The notes under the pieces are model-generated. The model made no database searches. It was not told the origin of the DNA and was given only the letters and a program-made list of their open reading frames with translations. A program made the translations under genes and the position numbers. From positions 1 to 64,000 of the forward strand of contig CALZUA010000012.1 of NCBI GenBank assembly GCA_945829235.1: DNA of 64,000 nt, in the 5' to 3' direction. Shown here piece after piece: positions 60,451 through 64,000 of this stretch. The stretch's first letter is position 1. Each line of letters begins with the position of its first letter. The DNA is from an uncultured Clostridia bacterium (lineage in GTDB: Bacteria > Bacillota > Clostridia > Oscillospirales > Ruminococcaceae).

Positions 60451-62391
60451 ATGATTAAGGTACAACTCAAAGACGGAGAAATCAAAGAGTTCGAGGCGGG
60501 CATTTCCGCTTTTGACGCGGCAAGAGAGCTCGGTATTGCAAAGACCGCCTGCGCCGCGGAAATCGACGGCAAGGTCTGCGATATGAGAACTAAGCTCGAG
60601 AAGGACTGCACGCTCAATATCCTCACTTTCGCCGATGAACCCGGACAGCGCGCTTTCAACCACACCGCTTCTCACATTCTCGCGCAGGCTGTGAAGCGTT
60701 TGTTCCCGAATGTGAAGCTCGCAATCGGCCCCGCTATCGACAACGGCTTCTACTACGATTTCGACACAGAAACTCCCTTCACAACCGAAACTCTCAGCGC
60801 TATTGAAGCCGAGATGAAGAAAATCGTCAAGGAGAGCATCAAAATCGAGCAGTTTTCTCTTGCACCCGATGAGGCGGTGAAGTTCCTCGAGGAACAGGGC
60901 GAGCCTTACAAGGTTGAGCTTTGCAAGGAACACGCCGACAAGGGCGAGAATATCTCGTTCTACAAGCAGGGCGATTTCACAGATTTGTGCGCGGGCCCGC
61001 ACCTGATGTCAACCTCACCCGTAAAAGCGTACAAGCTCACCTCCGTTACCGGCGCATACTGGCGCGGAAGCGAGAAGAACAAGATGCTCACGCGTATCTA
61101 CGGCACGGCTTTCCCGTCAAAGGACGAGCTGAACGCGCACCTCACCGCTCTTGAAGAAGCGAAAAAGCGCGACCACAACAAGCTCGGTCGTGAACTCGAA
61201 TATTTCACAACCGTTGATTATATCGGACAGGGCTTGCCTATCCTGCTCCCGAAGGGCGCGAAGGTTATTCAGCTCCTCCAGCGCTGGGTTGAGGACGAGG
61301 AAGCAAAGCGCGGCTGTCAGCTCACCAAAACGCCGTATATGGCGAAACGCGAGCTGTACAAAATCTCGGGACACTGGGACCACTATCTTGACGGAATGTT
61401 TGTTATGGGCGACCCCGATGATGAAACCAAGGAGTGCTTCGCGCTTCGCCCGATGACCTGCCCGTTCCAGTATCAGGTTTTCCTCAACAGACAGCGCAGT
61501 TATCGTGACCTGCCGATGCGCCTCACCGAAACTTCCACGCTCTTCAGAAACGAGGACAGCGGCGAGATGCACGGACTTATCCGCGTTCGCCAGTTTACGA
61601 TTTCCGAGGGACATTATATTTTGCGTCCCGAACAGCTTGAGGAGGAGTTCAAGGGCTGTCTGGAGCTTGCGAAGTACTTCCTCGATACCGTGGGAATGCT
61701 CGAGGACTGCACGTTCCGCTTCTCGCAGTGGGACCCCGCGAACCCCAAGAACAAGTACGAGGGTACTGCGGAGCAGTGGGAAACCGCGCAGGCTACTATG
61801 AAAACAATTCTCGACGACCTCGGCGTTCAGTACACTATCGGTATTGACGAAGCGGCGTTCTACGGTCCGAAGCTCGATATCCAGTACCACAACGTTTACG
61901 GCAAGGAAGACACGATTGTCACTATTCAGATTGATATGCTTCTTGCGGAGAAATTCGGTATGGAGTACGTTGATGTGGACGGCACAAAGAAGCACCCCTA
62001 CATCATTCACCGCACCTCACTCGGTTGCTATGAGAGAACGCTTGCTTACCTTATTGAGAAATACGCGGGCGCTCTGCCGCTCTGGATGAGCCCCGAGCAG
62101 GTTCGTATCCTCCCTATCACCGACCGTGCAAAGGAGTATGCGGAGAATATCGCAAAGCGTCTTGAAGGTCTTGGAATACGCACATTTGTTGACAACAGAA
62201 ACGAAAAAATCGGCTACAAAATCCGTCAGGCTCAGCTCGAAAAAATCCCCTATTTCTTCATCGTGGGCGATAAAGAGGTTGAGGACAGGACGGTTGCGCT
62301 CCGTTCACGCAAGGACGGCGACCTCGGTGCATCACCGCTCGATGCTGTTATCGAGAGAATTGTCAAGGAAAACGCCGATAAGGTTAGATAA
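60451..62391 (+). CDS. thrS: Threonyl-tRNA synthetase
   Basis: A 646-residue class II synthetase. A TGS domain (IKVQLKDGEIKEFEAGISAF), the editing domain with FNHTASHILAQAVKRLF, the catalytic core with motif 2 LTETSTLFRNEDSGEMHGLIR and zinc-binding MTCPFQYQVF, motif 3 HRTSLGCYERTLAYLIE (the usual arginine-containing GSIERF-like end), and an anticodon-binding domain. RBS AGAAAGGA. It is not T-box controlled as far as the leader shows. Confidence 0.97.
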   Translation: MIKVQLKDGEIKEFEAGISAFDAARELGIAKTACAAEIDGKVCDMRTKLEKDCTLNILTFADEPGQRAFNHTASHILAQAVKRLFPNVKLAIGPAIDNGFYYDFDTETPFTTETLSAIEAEMKKIVKESIKIEQFSLAPDEAVKFLEEQGEPYKVELCKEHADKGENISFYKQGDFTDLCAGPHLMSTSPVKAYKLTSVTGAYWRGSEKNKMLTRIYGTAFPSKDELNAHLTALEEAKKRDHNKLGRELEYFTTVDYIGQGLPILLPKGAKVIQLLQRWVEDEEAKRGCQLTKTPYMAKRELYKISGHWDHYLDGMFVMGDPDDETKECFALRPMTCPFQYQVFLNRQRSYRDLPMRLTETSTLFRNEDSGEMHGLIRVRQFTISEGHYILRPEQLEEEFKGCLELAKYFLDTVGMLEDCTFRFSQWDPANPKNKYEGTAEQWETAQATMKTILDDLGVQYTIGIDEAAFYGPKLDIQYHNVYGKEDTIVTIQIDMLLAEKFGMEYVDVDGTKKHPYIIHRTSLGCYERTLAYLIEKYAGALPLWMSPEQVRILPITDRAKEYAENIAKRLEGLGIRTFVDNRNEKIGYKIRQAQLEKIPYFFIVGDKEVEDRTVALRSRKDGDLGASPLDAVIERIVKENADKVR

Positions 62392-62400
62392 AGGAGTATT

Positions 62401-62916
62401 ATGGCTGAACAGAAAATGGAATGGCTCGAAGATCTCAACGAGATGAACAAGGAGCTTGAGGAGCGTATTCTCGCGGCAAATGAGGACAAAACGCTCGTGA
62501 AATGGAACAAGGTGCTTCCCGACCTGATGACTGCGGAAATCCTGATGGTTGGGCAGTTTACCGGTATGAAAAACGCATACGGCGAGGAACAGCTCGGCGT
62601 GTTGATGCTCCAAAAGGACGGAAAGGCAATCGTTCCGTTTTTCACAAACCCCGAGAGAATCAAGGCTCTCGTCACCCCCGAAAAGAACAAATTCGACGTT
62701 TTGCGCGTCAATGCGGCGCGGTTTTTTAAGTCTATCAAAGGCAAAAACGCGATTTTAAACCCCTTTACCCCGTACTCAAGAGTTTTCTCGCCGTTTGACA
62801 TAAAGGTGCTCGGTGCTGAGTACATCGACCAAGCACCGCCGCTTGAACAAGAGAAAATTCTCGCGAAAAAAGCGGAAAATGCGGAAAACTCGGAAAATGC
62901 AGATAATGCAGAATAA
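62401..62916 (+). CDS. SseB family protein
   Basis: A 171-residue protein; the central segment GKAIVPFFTNPERIKALVTP is the SseB N-terminal domain signature. The C-terminal 25 residues are an A/E/N-rich low-complexity tail (EN-A-E repeats). Ten bases separate it from thrS, so it is in the same operon. Role unknown; members are often linked to stress or virulence loci. Confidence 0.8.
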   Translation: MAEQKMEWLEDLNEMNKELEERILAANEDKTLVKWNKVLPDLMTAEILMVGQFTGMKNAYGEEQLGVLMLQKDGKAIVPFFTNPERIKALVTPEKNKFDVLRVNAARFFKSIKGKNAILNPFTPYSRVFSPFDIKVLGAEYIDQAPPLEQEKILAKKAENAENSENADNAE

Positions 62917-62937
62917 TAAAAAGGACCGGTATCAGCT

Positions 62938-63879
62938 TTGAATACGTTTGACAAAACTCTTAGTATAATTGTGCCCTGTTATAACGAAGAGGAAAGTGTG
63001 CCGTTGTTCTACGCGGAAACAATCAAGCAGGAAGCCTTTTTTCATCAAAAGGGCGTGGAGCTGGAATTTATTTTCGTGAACGACGGTTCTAAGGACAAGA
63101 CCGTGCAGGTTGTAAAGGAGCTTCGCGAAAAGGACGAGCGTGTACACTTGGTTTCGTTCTCGCGGAATTTCGGCAAGGAAGCGGCGATTTACGCGGGTTT
63201 CCAAAAGGCAAAGGGTGACTTTGTTGTGCTTATGGATGCGGATTTGCAGGACCCGCCCGCGCTTCTCCCCGAGATGTACGGTCACATTGAGAGCGGCTAT
63301 GACAGCGTTGCCACGCGCCGCGTCAACCGCAAGGGCGAGCCGCCTATTCGCTCGTTTTTTGCGCGGCGGTTTTACGGGCTTATGCGCAAAATTTCCACAA
63401 CCGAAATCGTTGACGGCGCGCGCGATTACCGTATGATGACGCGGCAGGTTCGCGACGCAATCCTCTCGATGACCGAGTACAACCGCTTCTCAAAAGGAAT
63501 TTTCGGCTGGGTTGGCTTTGACACAAAGTGGCTTGAATACGAGAACATTCAGCGCGCGGCGGGCGAAACAAAGTGGTCGTTCTGGAAGCTGTTCAAGTAC
63601 TCAATCGAGGGAATTATGGCTTTCTCGACAGTGCCGCTTATGATTTCGCTGGTATTGGGGATAATTTTCGACATTCTCGGCTTCGGATTTTTGCTGTTTT
63701 TCATCATAAGCGCGGCGGTGAGCGGCTTTACTCCGTTCAACGGCGGCACGATTGTAAGCACCGTTGTTTTCATCGGCGGAATAATTCTCACCTGTATGGG
63801 AATTCTCGGGCTTTACACGTCAAAGCTCTATCTTGAGGTCAAGAACCGACCAGTTTATATCGTCAAAGAGGAGTTTTGA
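62938..63879 (+). CDS. Family 2 membrane glycosyltransferase (GtrB/DPM1-like)
   Basis: A 313-residue enzyme. The GT2 domain has SIIVPCYNEEESVPLFY, IFVNDGSKDKT, VVLMDADLQDPP (the D-x-D) and the RDYRMM acceptor region; two C-terminal membrane helices (about 230-265 and 275-300) follow. Such enzymes transfer sugar to undecaprenyl phosphate. The start is TTG with AAGGA about 12 bases upstream, a weaker arrangement than its neighbours. Confidence 0.9.
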   Translation: MNTFDKTLSIIVPCYNEEESVPLFYAETIKQEAFFHQKGVELEFIFVNDGSKDKTVQVVKELREKDERVHLVSFSRNFGKEAAIYAGFQKAKGDFVVLMDADLQDPPALLPEMYGHIESGYDSVATRRVNRKGEPPIRSFFARRFYGLMRKISTTEIVDGARDYRMMTRQVRDAILSMTEYNRFSKGIFGWVGFDTKWLEYENIQRAAGETKWSFWKLFKYSIEGIMAFSTVPLMISLVLGIIFDILGFGFLLFFIISAAVSGFTPFNGGTIVSTVVFIGGIILTCMGILGLYTSKLYLEVKNRPVYIVKEEF

Positions 63880-63882
63880 CGT

Positions 63883-64000
63883 ATGAAATTATCCGAGCTG
63901 GAAAAGGCAATCAACATTCGCTTTCCCGAAAAATGGTACGAAATTTACCACACGGGAGCAATGGAGTGGCTTGAATTATCGCACGGCGATTTCAACAAGC
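63883..64000 (+). CDS. Hypothetical protein, N-terminal fragment (cut by window edge)
   Basis: Only 39 codons are visible: MKLSELEKAINIRFPEKWYE and onward. The opening (helix, then F-P-x-x-W/Y) recalls SMI1/KNR4-type domains but is too short to assign. GAGGAG lies 9 bases before the ATG, and the gene begins 3 bp after the glycosyltransferase stop. Confidence 0.7.
   Translation, partial: MKLSELEKAINIRFPEKWYEIYHTGAMEWLELSHGDFNK

Overview
The window reads as the replication-origin region of a low-to-mid GC Firmicute of the class Clostridia, probably from the Oscillospirales/Ruminococcaceae area. The evidence is the order dnaA-dnaN-S4 protein-recF-remB-gyrB-gyrA, the presence of both Noc-like and Spo0J-like ParB proteins, palindromic parS sites, a QueT gene behind a preQ1-type aptamer, and a [FeFe]-hydrogenase-like sensor protein. 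The genus cannot be set from the sequence alone. No tRNA, rRNA, CRISPR array or insertion sequence was recognised.

1-17.2 kb, all on the minus strand: serS (cut by the edge), parB, parA, noc, rsmG, mnmG, gyrA, a YcxB-like membrane protein with a 21-bp tandem repeat, gyrB, remB, a duplicated recF tail, recF, an S4-domain gene, dnaN and dnaA. The dnaA-dnaN gap holds a textbook unwinding module (DnaA box, GC-rich spacer, six TTA trinucleotides, AT-rich tract). The gap upstream of dnaA holds a cluster of TGTTGAAAA words. Together they look like a bipartite oriC. One perfect parS lies beside mnmG, and two mirror-image parS variants lie between noc and parA.

17.2-30.5 kb: a cheA-cheW-cheR-cheB operon (minus), a FliK/YlqG-like gene with an FlhB C-terminal-like gene (plus), queT with a preQ1-I riboswitch (minus), a MoxR-DUF58 operon followed by a 73-residue protein with a RiPP-leader-like look (plus), then a duplicated-domain protein, a lipoprotein and pyrE (minus).

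30.5-48.7 kb: rny behind a long structured leader, a soluble fusion of ferredoxin, [FeFe]-hydrogenase-like and chemoreceptor domains, a convergent HEPN (Abi)-TerB gene pair, then a minus-strand housekeeping run: gpsA, a flavin reductase, a GNAT, plsY (3' end duplicated), two membrane proteins, der, an HD hydrolase, jag, yidC, yidD, rnpA and rpmH. Three copies of a remarkable cloverleaf DNA element, fully base-paired with zero unpaired junction bases, sit after gpsA (two) and der (one).

48.7-64 kb, essentially all plus strand: seven tandem paralogues of BspA-type leucine-rich-repeat proteins with shared promoters, leaders and C-terminal tag, plus the remnant of an eighth. Then come coaX, an ECF S component, a minus-strand transcript of unknown nature, thrS, an SseB-family gene, a membrane glycosyltransferase and the start of one more gene. 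The switch from mostly minus to all plus at about 48.7 kb, at the rpmH promoter rather than at dnaA, is unusual and discussed below.
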